NCBI GenBank assembly: GCA_001931535.1
Contig: CP016211.1
Location: forward strand, 1,826,501 to 1,890,500
Length of the DNA stretch: 64,000 nucleotides
Direction of reading: 5' to 3'
DNA from: Minicystis rosea
GTDB taxonomy: Bacteria > Myxococcota_A > Polyangia > Polyangiales > Polyangiaceae
Part shown: in pieces, positions 7,763-16,540 of the stretch
How positions within the stretch are numbered: position 1 is the first letter of the stretch
How the letters are laid out: the number at the start of each line of letters is the position of its first letter
Notes under the pieces: model-generated
Seen by the model: the letters and a program-made list of their open reading frames with translations, nothing else
Told to the model about the DNA's origin: nothing
The model's database searches: none
Program-made: the position numbers and the translations under genes

Positions 7763-10390
7763 ATGTGGAGCCCCGAGGGCCGCAAGCACAACGCAGCAGA
7801 GCTTCGCAAGGTCGCCGACAAGGTGCTGCGCTACCGGCAGCTCTGTGACCGCTTCGCCGGCTATTTCCAGCCCGAGAGCGACAACGCGCGCCTGCTCCGG
7901 CAGCTGCGCGGCAAGCTGGAGGATCTGCGCGCGCGCTCCCTCGATCGCGAGAAGCGCCTCGCCAAGGGCGTGGTGAAGATCGGCGTCGTCGGCCTGGAGA
8001 AGCAGGGCAAGAGCGCGTTCCTCTCGGCGTGGCTCAAGAGCGAGAAGCTGCTCCCCAGCGAGGCCGAGCGCTGCACGTGGAGCACGACCGTGGTCGAGCC
8101 GGCGGAGGAGGGATCGTTCTCCGCGGTGGTGACGTACTACGGCGAGGCCGAGTTCAAGCAGCGGATCCAGAGCTACTTCGACGCCATCGAGCCGGGCAGC
8201 GCCGAGCGCTGGCAAGGGCTCAACCAGGCCGAGATCGGCCGGCTCAAGGCGGCCTTCAAGGCGCGTGAAGGCTTCGACGTCGACGATCCCGATCGGGCCG
8301 GCAAGCGCGAGCAGACGGCGCTCGCCGAGCTCATCGAGATCGCGGCCGGCCTCGGCGAGATCAAGGCCCGGCTGGGGAAGGATCCGGTGCGCATCGACGC
8401 GAACAGCGTCGACGATCTGGCGGAGCAGATCCGGCCCTTCATCGCGCTCAAGGACACGAAGAACGGCAACCGGCCTTACCCCGGCGTGCGCGCGGTGAAG
8501 ATGGTGACCGTGCAGATCCCCGTGCACGGCGCCATGCCCGGCGTGGTGCTCATGGATCTGCCCGGCATCGACGCGCCCTCCGACAAGGCGCGGCGCGACA
8601 CGGAGGAGGCGCTCACCAACGAGGTCGACGTCACCATCTTCGTGAAGGACGTCACGCGGCCCTCGCTCGTGCGCAACGAGATCGAGCTGCTCCGCACGGT
8701 GCAGTCGGCCGATCGGAGCATCTCGCTCAAGGATCGGATCTTCGTGGTGCTCACCAAGGTCGATCTGTTCGAGCACCCCGACGAGAACGGCAATTGGCAC
8801 TGGTCGCTCGCGGCCAAGAACTTCCGCGAGCAAGGGGTGGATCGGATCTTCCCGTACTCGAAGCTGTGGGTGCACAAGGGCGTCGACACGAGCCATCCGG
8901 TGGCCAAGCAGCTCCAGGACTTCTACAGCTCGACGGTGCCGGTGAGCGGGCTCGAGCGGCTGCAAGAGGCGGTGAGCCACTACCTCTCGACGGACGTGGA
9001 GGCGCTCGATCGCAAGGTGCTCACGGCGGTGAGCCAAGAGTTCGGCGAGATCGAGGCGCAGCTCCGCGGGGCGCTCGTCACGGTGAAGGACGGGCTCAGC
9101 GATCGCGAGTTCGAGCGGCGCGCGGAGCAGAGCTTCGATCTGCTCTTCGAGAACATCCGCGCGGGGGAAGATCCGGTGGGCCTGTTGCCGGAGATCCGCC
9201 AGCGGCTCAGCGACTTCATGGACTACGAGATGAGCGAGCCGGAGCGCATCCGGCGCGCGACCCGCGCCGACGAGCGGATCAAGCAGATCCGCGCCGATCT
9301 ATTGGCGCGCCTCACGCCCGAGGAGGCCGAGGCCAAGCGGCGGCAGATGCCGAGCCCCGGCCTCATGAACGAGACGGCCGTCGAGATCGAGATGCGCAAG
9401 CAGATGCGCGAGCGCGTGGCCGCGCGGATCGCCGGGCTCGGCGAGGATTTTCGCAACACGTCGCGGGAGAGCGTGGAGAAGATGCTCACCGAGATGTTCG
9501 TCAAGGCGGCCTACGAGGGCGGGCGGCTCGAGGTGCTGCTCCCGGCGGGCAAGGCGCTCATCGATCGCATCGACGCGCTGGGACGCGCGGGGCACGTGTC
9601 CGAGAGCGTGGTGCGCTACCAGAACAACGAGATGGCCAAGGCCGACGTGGCCTTCGAGGTGCTGTCGCGCTACTTCGCGCGGCAGATCGTGGACATTCTC
9701 GATGCGACCGATCCGGGCGATCGCGAGATCCGCGAGCGCGAGATGCGCGGGCTCGAGCAGTTCTTCGGCATGGGGATCGCGGACAAGGCCCAGCCCGCCG
9801 GGGCCGCGGCGAACGCATCGCCGCCGGGGATGCTGGGGCAGGTGAAGGCCAAGCTCGGGCTCGGGAACGAAGGTGATGGGCAGCAGCCTTCGCCGGCGCC
9901 GAGCTTGGGCGCGTTCCCCACGACGGGCGCGGCGGTGCCGATGGCGGCGCCCAAGATGACGCCGCAGCCCGCGCCGGCCGCGCAGCCGGCCCAACAGGCG
10001 AAGGCCGCGGGCACGCCGGGCAAGCCCGAAGGGCCGACGCGTGATTGGTCGAAGATGCTGGCCCGCGTGCGCGCCGACGTGGAGCGCATCTGCGACTTCC
10101 TCGAAGCGCTGGCGAAGCACCCGCGCGGCTTGCAGAAGTACCACGAGGAGGCGGTGCGCACGGTGCACGACTCGTGGATCGATCGCGAGGGCGAGCAGTC
10201 GCTGCGGCGCTGGGTGCGGAGCGAGTGCGCGCGCATCTGGCCGCACAAGTTCGCGGCGATCGAGGCCGAGAAGGAGCGCGCGCGCGCCGACATCGAGGCG
10301 CTGGAAGAGCTGTTCGGTCCACCGGCGGCGCCTCCGCCGCGGCCGGCGGCCGCTCCCGCTGCGAGCGCGCGTACGTCCGCCGGAGGCTGA
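7763..10390 (+). CDS. Dynamin-like large GTPase
   Basis: 875 residues. An N-terminal helical segment (1-70) precedes a GTPase domain with the P-loop GLEKQGKSA (77-85), Walker B/G3 DLPG (265-268) and G4-type TKVD (331-334). The first Thr of the G2 region is plausible at WSTTV (106-110). A long helical region follows (about 380-690), consistent with the stalk of dynamin superfamily proteins, then a Pro/Ala/Gln-rich linker (about 700-770) and a second helical block. No membrane segment is seen. Bacterial dynamin-like proteins remodel membranes or act in stress and phage defence; which applies here is unknown. The stop is 3 bp from the next gene, so the two surely form one transcript. Confidence 0.85.
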   Translation: MWSPEGRKHNAAELRKVADKVLRYRQLCDRFAGYFQPESDNARLLRQLRGKLEDLRARSLDREKRLAKGVVKIGVVGLEKQGKSAFLSAWLKSEKLLPSEAERCTWSTTVVEPAEEGSFSAVVTYYGEAEFKQRIQSYFDAIEPGSAERWQGLNQAEIGRLKAAFKAREGFDVDDPDRAGKREQTALAELIEIAAGLGEIKARLGKDPVRIDANSVDDLAEQIRPFIALKDTKNGNRPYPGVRAVKMVTVQIPVHGAMPGVVLMDLPGIDAPSDKARRDTEEALTNEVDVTIFVKDVTRPSLVRNEIELLRTVQSADRSISLKDRIFVVLTKVDLFEHPDENGNWHWSLAAKNFREQGVDRIFPYSKLWVHKGVDTSHPVAKQLQDFYSSTVPVSGLERLQEAVSHYLSTDVEALDRKVLTAVSQEFGEIEAQLRGALVTVKDGLSDREFERRAEQSFDLLFENIRAGEDPVGLLPEIRQRLSDFMDYEMSEPERIRRATRADERIKQIRADLLARLTPEEAEAKRRQMPSPGLMNETAVEIEMRKQMRERVAARIAGLGEDFRNTSRESVEKMLTEMFVKAAYEGGRLEVLLPAGKALIDRIDALGRAGHVSESVVRYQNNEMAKADVAFEVLSRYFARQIVDILDATDPGDREIREREMRGLEQFFGMGIADKAQPAGAAANASPPGMLGQVKAKLGLGNEGDGQQPSPAPSLGAFPTTGAAVPMAAPKMTPQPAPAAQPAQQAKAAGTPGKPEGPTRDWSKMLARVRADVERICDFLEALAKHPRGLQKYHEEAVRTVHDSWIDREGEQSLRRWVRSECARIWPHKFAAIEAEKERARADIEALEELFGPPAAPPPRPAAAPAASARTSAGG

Positions 10391-10393
10391 GCC

Positions 10394-12364
10394 ATGCCCT
10401 ACGATCCGACGCGCCTCGCCAGCTACGTTCGCTTCTACCTCACGGTGGTGAAGCAGCTCGGCGCTGCTTGGGAGAATCTGGATCGCACGCACGGCGTGGT
10501 GAAGGAGGTGCTCCAGCCCTTCGGCGAGCCGCTCGCCCGGGTGGGATCCGCGCCGCTCGCCGCGGCGCTGGGCGCGCCTCCTTCGTTTCGCGAGTCGTTC
10601 GCGGAGCTGTTTCGGCCGGAGAACGAGGAGAGCTTGAGCGGGCTCGTCGATCTCTACGAGGTCGCGGGGCGCTTCAGCTTTCAGGGCGAGGAGAACGCGA
10701 ACCTCGCGCGGGTGCAGGCGCTCGTGTCGGGCGCGCGCAACGAGATCGTGGCGCAGCGGATGCGGCTCGCCGATCTGATCAAGCTGCCGGACGTGGCGCG
10801 CGCGGTGGCCTCGCGCCTCGCGTCCGAGGAAGCGACGCGCGCCGGTACGGCCCGCGCCGAGAAGACGGCCGCGTTCGAGCCGCTCGCCGAGCAGGTGCAC
10901 CTGCGCGCCAAGCAGACGATGGAGGCGGTGAAGGCCGTCCCCATGCCGGACCTCGCGACCGCGGAGAGCGCCGCCGACGACTACAAGCGCTACATCACGA
11001 AGCTCGAGCAGTTCTACCAGACGTGCCTCCCGTTCCTGCGCAAGGCGATCGCGAGCCTCTATTCGTTCGTCGGCGCCGAGCCGACGGCGAGCTGGCCCGA
11101 CACGCTGCCGCTCGCGCGCGAGCTGCCCGCGGAGCTCGTGACGTTGCCCCCGGCCGATTCTCCCGAGCTGTCGCAAGCGCGCGCGGCGCTCGCGGCCATC
11201 GCGGAGGAGGAGATCGCGCTCGGCCGCGCGCAGGGCGAGATCGCCACGAGCCTGGCCCGCTACGAGGGCGAGCTCGCCGCGGCCGCGGTGCACGACAAGG
11301 AGATCGAGGTCGAGATCGCCAAGGCCAACCACATCGCCGACTACCTGGCGGCGACGGAGGCCGCGCAGAACGCGCGGCAGACGCTGGCCTCGCTCGAGCA
11401 GCAGAAGGCCGATCGCGTGCGCGCGGCCGGCGAGGTGTGGCAGCGCCACCAATCGATCGAGGCCGGGATCAAGGTGCTCGAGGAAGAGCTCAAGGCCCGC
11501 GTCGACCAGATGGCGCAGGGTGATGCCGAGCTCGCGGCCGAGAAGAAGGCCGAGCCCGTGCTCTTCGGCAAGGACGAGTGGCGCATGCGCGTGGCCGCCA
11601 TCGAAGGGCAGCTCGAGTCGCAGCGCGCGGCGTACCAGCAGCGGCAAGGCGTGCTCAACGGGCTCCGCATCGATCTCTCGAGCGTGAGCGTGCAGGTGCA
11701 GACGGAGCAGCAGCAGGCGCTCCTCGTGGATCGGCAGCTCGCCGACACCCGCGCGACGCTCGAGGCCATTCAGAAGAGCGTGCGCGATTTGGCGAGCACG
11801 CTCGGCACCGATCGGCCCGCGCGGCCCGTGCCGGTGAGCGAGGCGCGCGAAGCGCTCGCGGGGCTGCAGCAGGCGCGGATCGAGAACGGGCAGCGCATCG
11901 ACCGGCTCAAGGCCGAGATGCGCCGGCAGAAGGAAGAGACGGTCCGCGTGCTCAGCCGGCTCAAGCAGATCGGCGTGGAGCGGCAGCAGCTCGGGGCCAT
12001 GGTGCAGAGCGCCGAGGTGGCCGTGTCGAAGGGCCGCGAAGAGGCGCTCCGGCACCTCGCCTCGCAGCGCCGCGCCGCGGTGGAGCGGCACGTCAGCGAG
12101 GTGCTCGGCACGCTGGAGAAGTCGCTCACGATGGTGGGCCCCGTCTTCGTCGATCCGGCCCGCAAGGTGATGACCGACGCGACCGAGCCCAAGCCGGAGG
12201 TGGCCCTCACCGTGATCGAGGCCGCCGACAAGGTCGCTCCCGTCGTGGAGAAGCTGGGCCGCGAGCTCGACGCCGAGCTGCTCGCGCAGGACGCGGCGCT
12301 GGGCCAGATCCAGCGCGAGTTCTGCGACGTGGCCGTGAGCGCATGCAAGGCGGCGTGGAGCTGA
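10394..12364 (+). CDS. Long coiled-coil protein partnered with the dynamin-like GTPase
   Basis: 656 residues, no recognised family. Residues about 90-200 and 260-600 are dense in heptad-like Ala/Leu/Glu/Gln/Arg helix (for example EIALGRAQGEIATSLARYEG and ALLVDRQLADTRATLEAIQK), so most of the protein should be extended coiled coil. There is no signal peptide, membrane segment or nucleotide-binding motif. The N-terminus (YVRFYLTVVKQLGAAWENL) may be a small separate domain. The start ATG at 10394 comes 3 bp after the GTPase stop. In bacterial dynamin systems a partner that tethers or multimerises the GTPase is common; by analogy this is the likely role here. A terminator-like hairpin follows at 12480. 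Confidence 0.8.
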   Translation: MPYDPTRLASYVRFYLTVVKQLGAAWENLDRTHGVVKEVLQPFGEPLARVGSAPLAAALGAPPSFRESFAELFRPENEESLSGLVDLYEVAGRFSFQGEENANLARVQALVSGARNEIVAQRMRLADLIKLPDVARAVASRLASEEATRAGTARAEKTAAFEPLAEQVHLRAKQTMEAVKAVPMPDLATAESAADDYKRYITKLEQFYQTCLPFLRKAIASLYSFVGAEPTASWPDTLPLARELPAELVTLPPADSPELSQARAALAAIAEEEIALGRAQGEIATSLARYEGELAAAAVHDKEIEVEIAKANHIADYLAATEAAQNARQTLASLEQQKADRVRAAGEVWQRHQSIEAGIKVLEEELKARVDQMAQGDAELAAEKKAEPVLFGKDEWRMRVAAIEGQLESQRAAYQQRQGVLNGLRIDLSSVSVQVQTEQQQALLVDRQLADTRATLEAIQKSVRDLASTLGTDRPARPVPVSEAREALAGLQQARIENGQRIDRLKAEMRRQKEETVRVLSRLKQIGVERQQLGAMVQSAEVAVSKGREEALRHLASQRRAAVERHVSEVLGTLEKSLTMVGPVFVDPARKVMTDATEPKPEVALTVIEAADKVAPVVEKLGRELDAELLAQDAALGQIQREFCDVAVSACKAAWS

Positions 12365-12479
12365 AGACGTGACCGAACGGCGTCGTGCGTGACGCGTCGT
12401 TCGAGACTCGGAACGTGACGGCGAAAGCCGATGACGTGCCCGAGGCGGCGCGACGTTCATGCAGGCGTGGGTGTCGGGG

Positions 12480-12510
12480 GACGGGAGGACCTCAATCTGT
12501 TCCTCCCGTC
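12480..12510 (+). terminator. Hairpin after the GTPase/coiled-coil operon
   Basis: GACGGGAGGA (12480-12489) and TCCTCCCGTC (12501-12510) form a perfect 10-bp GC-rich stem with an 11-base loop, 116 bp after the stop. There is no T-run, which is usual for high-GC terminators. Confidence 0.55.
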
Positions 12511-12607
12511 ATCGGTCCGTAGAGAGGCGGAGTCGCACGAGCGCGCCGCCGCGCGCTGTGGTGTCAACACCGTTTACGGAGCGTGCTTGTGGGCTGAAGC
12601 TCGGCCC

Positions 12608-12731
12608 TAGGCTCTGTCTGACGACTGCTGCGCGCCCCGCATCGTCGGTCGAGCTCGCTCGAAATACGAGAGTATTCCTCGCTCGCTCTCCCTAGCTGCG
12701 GTGCGCTCGCGACGTCGTCAGACAGAGCCTA
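12608..12731. mobile_element. MITE-like palindromic element with TA flanks
   Basis: Perfect 16-bp terminal inverted repeats, GGCTCTGTCTGACGAC at 12610-12625 and its complement at 12714-12729, bound a 120-bp unit. Each end is flanked by TA (12608-12609 and 12730-12731), as expected for a TA target duplication of the kind made by IS5- or IS630-type transposases. The interior is an imperfect palindrome centred on AATACGAGAGTATT and encodes nothing. It is therefore probably a non-autonomous element mobilised by a transposase elsewhere in the genome. No second copy was found in this window. Confidence 0.7.
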
Positions 12732-13028
12732 TGCTGGCCCGCGAGCGTGCGCGCCGCGGGCGAACGCTCCAGTGTCGGAACCGTGCTCGCGCGATGACGG
12801 CGCTCACCGTGCCGGGCTATGTGCGGCCGTCCTTGTGTTGCCCGCCCTGCCTCCCCGGGGCGCGCGGCGCGCAGATGAGCCGTTTCGCTTCCGCGCGGCC
12901 ATTACACCCGTCGAGCTTTGCTCGACGCGTTGGGATGACCGCGTCGATTCGCAGACTTCGAATGGAGCATCAGAGTGGGAAACGTACGATATGAGACCGC
13001 AGGCCGCCGCGACTCCGCTGGTCGTGGA

Positions 13029-15701
13029 ATGAGCCCGATGCTGGAGGGGGCGGAGCCGCCGATTCGAGGGGCCGCGCTCCTGGCGCTGCTCGGCGCGGCG
13101 CTGCTCGGTGGAGCTGCGTGTGGTGGCGGCTCGGGATCGGGCGCATCGACTGCGACTTCATCCGCCGGCACGGGCGGGGCGAGCGGCTCGACCGGAAGCG
13201 GCGGCGCCTCGAGCGCAAGCGGCGGTGGGGGCACCGGAGGCACGAGCACGGGAGGCGCGGGCACGGGAGGCGCGGGCACCGGAGGCGCGGGAGCGTGCGT
13301 GTCGGCCGCGGACTGCCCGGCTCCCGCGGGCGAGTGCGTGAGCGCCATCTGTGTCTCCGGGGAATGCGGCACGGTGAACGTGCCCGCAGGGACCGCGACC
13401 GCGACGCAAAAGGCCGGGGACTGCCACAAGAACCAATGCGACGGCGCTGGCAAGGTCGTGGAGGTCGTCGACGACAGCGATCCTCCCAGCGACGATAAAG
13501 AGTGCACCACGGATTCCTGCATCTCCGGCGTGCCCTCGCACACGGCGAAGGCCGTCGGAACGTCGTGCGGGGCCGGCCAGGTATGCGACCTCGCGGGCAA
13601 CTGCGTCGGATGCAATCAGCCGATCGACTGCGGAACCGACACCGCTTGCAAGAAGTTCTCTTGCAATGCGGGCGTCTGCAACACCACGTTTCCGGCCGCG
13701 GGCACGCCGGTCGGCGCGCAGGTCAGCGGAGATTGCCACAAGAGCCAGTGTGACGGCGCAGGGGCCGTCGTGAACGCCGTCGACGACACCGATGTGCCCG
13801 ACGACGGGAAGACGTGCACCGTCGACGCCTGCTCCGCCGGTGTCCCCTCCCACGTGGCGAAAGCCGCCGGTACGCCGTGCGGTACGAACCAGACCTGCGA
13901 CGCCGCCGGCAACTGCATCGCGTGCACCAAGGCGAGCGACTGCGGCACCGACACCGCATGCAAGACCTTCTCGTGCGACGCAGGAATTTGCAACGTCACC
14001 TTCGCCGCGGTGGGGACACCCGTAGGTGTCCAGGTGGCCGGCGATTGCCGTAGGATCCAGTGCGATGGCGCGGGCACGATCGTGGACGCGATCGACGACA
14101 CCGACGCTTCGAGCGACGGGAAGGAGTGCACCGTCGATTCCTGCATGTCCGGCGTGCCTGTCCACATCGCGAAGCCTGCGGGCGTGGCCTGCGGGAACAA
14201 TCAGGTGTGCGACCTCGCGGGCAACTGCGTCGGGTGCAACCAGCCGAGCGACTGCGGCGCCGATACGGCCTGCAAGACGTTCTCGTGCAACGGTGGCACT
14301 TGCAGCGTCAGCTTCACCTCGGCGGGCACGGCCGCCGGCCTGCAGGTGGGAGGCGACTGCCACAAGAGCCAGTGCGACGGCGCCGGCGCGATCGTGAACG
14401 CGGTCGATGACACCGACGTCCCCGTGGACGACAACAACCCATGCACGGTGGAGAGCTGTAGCGGAGGGACGCCGCAGCACGTGATCAAGGCGGGCATGCC
14501 GGTGGGCATGCAGGTCGTGGGCGACTGTCACCGGAAACAGTGCGATGCCTCGGGCGCGATCGCGAACGTCGTCGACGACACCGACGTGCCGGCGAAGGAC
14601 GGGAACACGTGCACGACGGAGACCTGTGCCAACGGCGTTCCGCTGCTCCCCAACGCGCCGAGCGGCACCAAGTGCGATTATGACGGCGGCGGCATCTGCA
14701 ACGGCAACGGCCAGTGCATGGGTGCGTTCACCATCGTTCGCGTCGGGGGCAACTCGAGCGCCAATACGGCTGCGGTCTCCCTCGACACGTACGTCTGGTC
14801 GAACCCACCGCCTGCCTCGCCCGCGCCGCTCTACACCCATCCTCTCCCCACGAATGGGGCTGCTGGCACCACCACCGCGAATCCGCTGACGCTGAGCGCA
14901 TCTGCGCCTTCGGAGGGCGGTCTCTCGCGCTCGGGCGACGGCCGCTACCTGACGCTCGCCGGCTACGCCGTCCCGCCGGGGAGCTCGTCGACCAGCGCCC
15001 CGCGCGTGGTCGCGCGCGTCGACACCTTCGGGCTCGTCAACACGACCACGAGCCTCGGCACCAACGTGTTCGCCGGCAGCACCATTCGGGGCGCAACCTC
15101 CGTCGACGGGAGTGGCTTCTGGGCATCGGGGAACGGCAACAACGGCTCCGGCGGCGTCTGGTATGCGCCGCTGGGCGCGCCGGTGGTCTCGCAGATCCTG
15201 ACCAACCCGAACAACGCGCGGATGGTGAACGTCTTCAAGGGCCAGCTCTACGGCTCCGCGAGCGCGAGCCCCTTCACCGGCGTGTTCACCATCCGCACCG
15301 CAAACAGCTCGCTCCCGACGCTGCCGGCCACGGCAACGATGCTGCCCGGGAGCAGCGCCGCGAACGCCTACGGCTTCATGCTCCTCGACGAGAGCGCCGC
15401 CGTCGCCGGGGTCGACACGCTGTACGTCACCAGCGACTCCAGCGTCCAGCGCTGGGCCTTCGACGGCGCGAGCTGGAGCCTGACCACCACGTACGCGATC
15501 CCCGCCGCGACGCTCGGGGTCACGGGCTGGGTATCGAAGGGCACCGGGGTGACGCTGATCGTGACGACCTTCAGCGCCGCTTACTCCCTCGTGATTCCCA
15601 CGCCGGGGGCAGCAGCGACCGCCAATCTCTTCGTCTCCGCGGCGACGGGGACGTCCTTCCGCGGCGTCGCGCTCGCTCCGGTCTCGGGCCCCGAGCAGTG
15701 A
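13029..15701 (+). CDS. Cys-rich repeat lipoprotein with beta-rich C-terminal domain
   Basis: 890 residues from the ATG at 13029 (an in-frame ATG at 13038 or a GTG at 12975 are alternatives; no site has a strong ribosome-binding sequence). A hydrophobic signal (AALLALLGAALLGGAAC) ends in a Cys followed by a long Gly/Ser/Thr linker typical of surface lipoproteins. Next come Cys-rich modules containing GDCHKxQCDGAG, VDDTDxP, CDxAGNC and DCGTDTACK; the GDCH motif recurs at exactly 312-bp steps (13419, 13731, 14043, 14355), then a short copy at 14523. Residues about 570-890 form a separate beta-rich, propeller-like domain (SGDGRYLTLAGYA and similar strands). Role unknown; a surface adhesin or sensor is an inference. 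Confidence 0.85.
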   Translation: MSPMLEGAEPPIRGAALLALLGAALLGGAACGGGSGSGASTATSSAGTGGASGSTGSGGASSASGGGGTGGTSTGGAGTGGAGTGGAGACVSAADCPAPAGECVSAICVSGECGTVNVPAGTATATQKAGDCHKNQCDGAGKVVEVVDDSDPPSDDKECTTDSCISGVPSHTAKAVGTSCGAGQVCDLAGNCVGCNQPIDCGTDTACKKFSCNAGVCNTTFPAAGTPVGAQVSGDCHKSQCDGAGAVVNAVDDTDVPDDGKTCTVDACSAGVPSHVAKAAGTPCGTNQTCDAAGNCIACTKASDCGTDTACKTFSCDAGICNVTFAAVGTPVGVQVAGDCRRIQCDGAGTIVDAIDDTDASSDGKECTVDSCMSGVPVHIAKPAGVACGNNQVCDLAGNCVGCNQPSDCGADTACKTFSCNGGTCSVSFTSAGTAAGLQVGGDCHKSQCDGAGAIVNAVDDTDVPVDDNNPCTVESCSGGTPQHVIKAGMPVGMQVVGDCHRKQCDASGAIANVVDDTDVPAKDGNTCTTETCANGVPLLPNAPSGTKCDYDGGGICNGNGQCMGAFTIVRVGGNSSANTAAVSLDTYVWSNPPPASPAPLYTHPLPTNGAAGTTTANPLTLSASAPSEGGLSRSGDGRYLTLAGYAVPPGSSSTSAPRVVARVDTFGLVNTTTSLGTNVFAGSTIRGATSVDGSGFWASGNGNNGSGGVWYAPLGAPVVSQILTNPNNARMVNVFKGQLYGSASASPFTGVFTIRTANSSLPTLPATATMLPGSSAANAYGFMLLDESAAVAGVDTLYVTSDSSVQRWAFDGASWSLTTTYAIPAATLGVTGWVSKGTGVTLIVTTFSAAYSLVIPTPGAAATANLFVSAATGTSFRGVALAPVSGPEQ
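13419..14690 (+). repeat. 312-bp tandem coding repeats
   Basis: Within the lipoprotein gene the unit beginning at the GDCH codons repeats with an exact 312-bp (104-codon) period for three full periods and a shortened 168-bp final unit starting at 14355-14523. Constant period with diverged bases indicates old in-frame duplication kept by selection on the Cys pattern. Confidence 0.85.
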
Positions 15702-15702
15702 A

Positions 15703-15768
15703 GATGTGACCGAGGAAACTGTGGTGCGTCGCGCGGCGTCCGTCGCGCGACGCTTTCTCGGTCACATC
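15703..15768. terminator. Long two-part hairpin between convergent genes
   Basis: Outer arms GATGTGACCGAG (15703-15714) and CTCGGTCACATC (15757-15768) pair perfectly, and inside them GCGTCGCGCG (15726-15735) pairs with CGCGCGACGC (15744-15753) around an 8-base loop. It sits between the 3' ends of the genes at 13029-15701 and 15781-16347, so it can serve as a bidirectional terminator. Confidence 0.75.
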
Positions 15769-15780
15769 TCGAGGCGCCGC

Positions 15781-16347
15781 TCAATCGATCTTGTCGAGCG
15801 CGAAGGTGATCTCCGAGCCGAGGTTGCTCACGATCCAGAAGCGATAGTGGTGGGCCGCCGCGGCATCGCGGACCACGTAGCCGGTGTTCGAGAGGCCGTC
15901 CGCGCCTTCCACGTACGAGGTCCAGGGGCAGGTCGCATAGTCCTTCGGGATGCTCGACAGGCTCTCGAACGTACCCTGCTTGGGGCAGTACACCATCGAC
16001 CCACCGCCGTTCGACGAGAGGTCCACGTTGATGCCTTGAAGGAAGACGAGGTCGCCGACGCAGGGGTTGGCGACGTCGAGCGCGCCGGTGGCGAGGTCGA
16101 GGCACGTGATCCCTTCGGCGAGGCTCACCGTGGTGGTCGCCGGCTCGCTGCCGCCCGTGCCCGTGCTCCCACCGCCCGAGCCGGCGGTCCCGCCGGAGCC
16201 CCCCGAGCCGGTGGTCCCGCTGGACGTGGGGCTTCCGCCGCCCGCGGTCGTTCCGGTGCCGCCCGAGCCGCCGCAGGCAGCAGCAGGCGCGAGCATCGCG
16301 AGGAGGAGGATGGTGGCAAGGTGGCGAGTTCGCATCAGCGTTTTCAT
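15781..16347 (-). CDS. Small lipoprotein with Gly/Ser/Thr linker
   Basis: 188 residues from the ATG at 16347 (a GTG at 16356 is an alternative). Signal segment HLATILLLAMLAPAAAC gives a lipobox, followed by a Gly/Ser/Thr linker of about 45 residues (GGSGGTAGSGG and similar) and a globular domain of about 120 residues with two Cys (ITCLDLATG, NPCVGDLVFLQG) and strands such as YRFWIVSNLGSEITFALDKI. No known family recognised. It is a predicted surface lipoprotein of unknown role. The upstream region ends at the IS66 insertion, 123 bp from the start, so its promoter may be affected by the insertion. Confidence 0.75.
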   Translation of the reverse strand: MKTLMRTRHLATILLLAMLAPAAACGGSGGTGTTAGGGSPTSSGTTGSGGSGGTAGSGGGSTGTGGSEPATTTVSLAEGITCLDLATGALDVANPCVGDLVFLQGINVDLSSNGGGSMVYCPKQGTFESLSSIPKDYATCPWTSYVEGADGLSNTGYVVRDAAAAHHYRFWIVSNLGSEITFALDKID

Positions 16348-16540
16348 GTCTGCCACACGAACACGGAAGAGCGTGCACCAGGAAGGCGCATCGGCTCACG
16401 GCGCTCGTGCAAAAAGCCACAGCCCAGCGCGGCGTGCTCGGGCGACATGCGCCGCTGCCGACGGCGAGACGTAAGTCCCCGCCGTCCCCCGTCGTGACAA
16501 CCACCTCGCTCCGTGGTTGCTGGCCGCAGCACAGCCGTCG

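Larger units (their letters stand above)
12365..13028. other. Intergenic region with hairpin, dyad and MITE-like element
   Basis: This 664-bp stretch has no credible gene. It holds a terminator-like hairpin (12480-12510), a small dyad GGTGTCAACACC (12560-12571), a 120-bp palindromic element (12610-12729), and the leader of the downstream Cys-rich lipoprotein gene. Confidence 0.6.

Noticed and set aside
9299..12460. A 1053-residue minus-strand frame over the GTPase/coiled-coil genes
   Set aside because: His/Arg/Leu-rich shadow; the plus-strand genes have GTPase motifs and ribosome-binding sites.
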